Positions 4,867-5,539 of a stretch of DNA of 5,539 bases are shown piece by piece. The position numbers were made by a program, and so were the translations under genes. The DNA lies in assembly GCA_036508635.1 (NCBI GenBank), contig DATCGY010000069.1:1-5539 (forward strand). The letters are read 5' to 3'. The DNA comes from FEN-727 sp036508635. Lineage in GTDB: Bacteria; Actinomycetota; Geothermincolia; Fen-727; Anoxymicrobiaceae. Under the pieces are notes generated by a model. That model saw only the letters and a program-made list of their open reading frames with translations. It was not told where the DNA came from and did not search any database. The number at the start of each line of letters is the position of its first letter. Positions within the stretch are counted from its first letter, which is position 1.

Positions 4867-5539
4867 ATGCCAAAATCCGTCAAGAGCAAGAAAGAGAGTG
4901 GGAGCCGTCTGGTGGTCACCCAGTTGCTCTGGGTGGACAGCATGACGCTGACCCTCGATAGGGACGTCTGTATAGGGTGCGACCTATGCAGGCAGGTCTG
5001 TCCAAAGGAGGCGATATCCCTGTCGCTTACGCGTGGGGATCGTGAGTTCAGCGCCACCGCGGACATCGACGAGCGGAAGTGCTCTATGTGCGGCCTTTGC
5101 GTGACTTTCTGCCCGGTCAACGCCGTTGGACTCGTTACCCGTAACACCTGGAAAGAAACCGAGAGCGAGGTCAGTCCGATACTGGATGCAGGGGGAGTTC
5201 CGCACTTCTCTAAGGGGATGGGGCTCGACGCCTCGCTGTGCCCGCCCGGCTGCGACCTGTGCGTAAACGCGTGCCCGAGACAGGCCCTGCTGCTCAGCGC
5301 TAGAGGCGTTACCCTCGACCGGGAAAGGTGCCTCTCGTGCTCCCACTGTGAGGCGGTCTGTCCGGTGCCTGGCGCGATAAAGGTTACCCCGCTGTTCGAC
5401 GGCACCGTCGAGGTGGACGTCGAAAGGTGCCCCGAGGGCTGTGAGCTCTGCGTAACGACGTGCCCGACACGCTGTTATACAGCGCTGTCACCCAAGGGGG
5501 TTGAGGTCGACCCCCGCCACTGCATCTGCTGTGGTGCCT
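4867..5539 (+). CDS. Polyferredoxin, at least five [4Fe-4S] sites (3' partial)
   Basis: The frame is open from ATG 4867 to the window end, 224 residues without a stop. AGAGGA (4852-4857) sits nine bases upstream and only three bases separate it from the fdhA stop. Cluster sites are C35/38/41/45, C72/75/78/82, C125/129/132/136, C155/158/161/165 and C188/192/195/199. A sixth begins at C219 and is cut off by the window. Sites three and five have the variant CPxGCxLCxxxCP spacing, and each is followed by a hydrophobic-D-x-x-x-C approach to the next site, so the later part looks built from repeated two-cluster units. Such polyferredoxins, including the FwdF and MvhB types, act as electron conduits between redox enzymes. 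No membrane segment is visible. Here it presumably carries electrons to or from FdhA. Exact subfamily and total cluster number are unknown because the C-terminus is missing. Confidence 0.92.
   Translation, partial: MPKSVKSKKESGSRLVVTQLLWVDSMTLTLDRDVCIGCDLCRQVCPKEAISLSLTRGDREFSATADIDERKCSMCGLCVTFCPVNAVGLVTRNTWKETESEVSPILDAGGVPHFSKGMGLDASLCPPGCDLCVNACPRQALLLSARGVTLDRERCLSCSHCEAVCPVPGAIKVTPLFDGTVEVDVERCPEGCELCVTTCPTRCYTALSPKGVEVDPRHCICCGA

Noticed and set aside
4539..5405. A 288-codon minus-strand open frame
   Set aside because: It lies opposite the C-terminal domain of fdhA and the polyferredoxin, both of which have clear conserved motifs. Its own composition shows no domain.

Overview
The window reads as bacterial, medium-high GC DNA from an anaerobe. 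The tRNA has bacterial D- and T-arms and an encoded CCA end. Several genes have Shine-Dalgarno-like sequences, and there is a TATAAT box before the main operon. The coding genes often use AGG (Arg) and ATA (Ile), a habit common in thermophilic or subsurface anaerobic bacteria such as some Firmicutes, Actinomycetota and Chloroflexota. The lineage cannot be fixed from this sequence.

Left third (1-954): the C-terminal end of an unidentified protein (1-96) and a complete tRNA-Thr(CGT) at 226-301. A non-coding stretch of about 300 bp follows. It holds two related long hairpins, 98 bp apart, whose stems differ by compensating base pairs (345-404 and 443-502). It also holds an exact inverted 21-nt copy of the tRNA-Thr T-arm/acceptor sequence (558-578). 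Next is a 60-residue ORF that resembles the N-terminal part of an excisionase-type antitoxin without its DNA-binding half (616-798). This looks like a tRNA locus visited by mobile DNA. A TATAAT box at 865-870 and a structured leader, partly resembling a cobalamin-riboswitch core, lead into the main operon.

Right two thirds (955-5539, running off the end): five tightly packed plus-strand redox genes. In order they are an HdrC-like protein fused to a 2[4Fe-4S] ferredoxin; an MvhD/FlpD-family [2Fe-2S] protein; a protein with an FrhB/FdhB-like N-terminal part and two C-terminal [4Fe-4S] sites; a cysteine-type molybdenum/tungsten formate dehydrogenase catalytic subunit (FdhA); and a polyferredoxin with at least five complete [4Fe-4S] motifs, cut by the window edge. 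Genes overlap or lie 3 bp apart, so they are almost certainly one transcript.

Together they describe a cytoplasmic formate dehydrogenase wired through many Fe-S clusters (about thirteen binding motifs in view) to Hdr/Mvh-type electron-transfer modules. In characterised systems such modules link formate or H2 to HdrA, the flavin-bifurcating subunit. No HdrA, HdrB or hydrogenase large subunit lies in the window. The most interesting question is therefore whether an HdrA-like or other acceptor gene lies just downstream, making this a formate-linked (bi/con)furcating complex of unusual composition.
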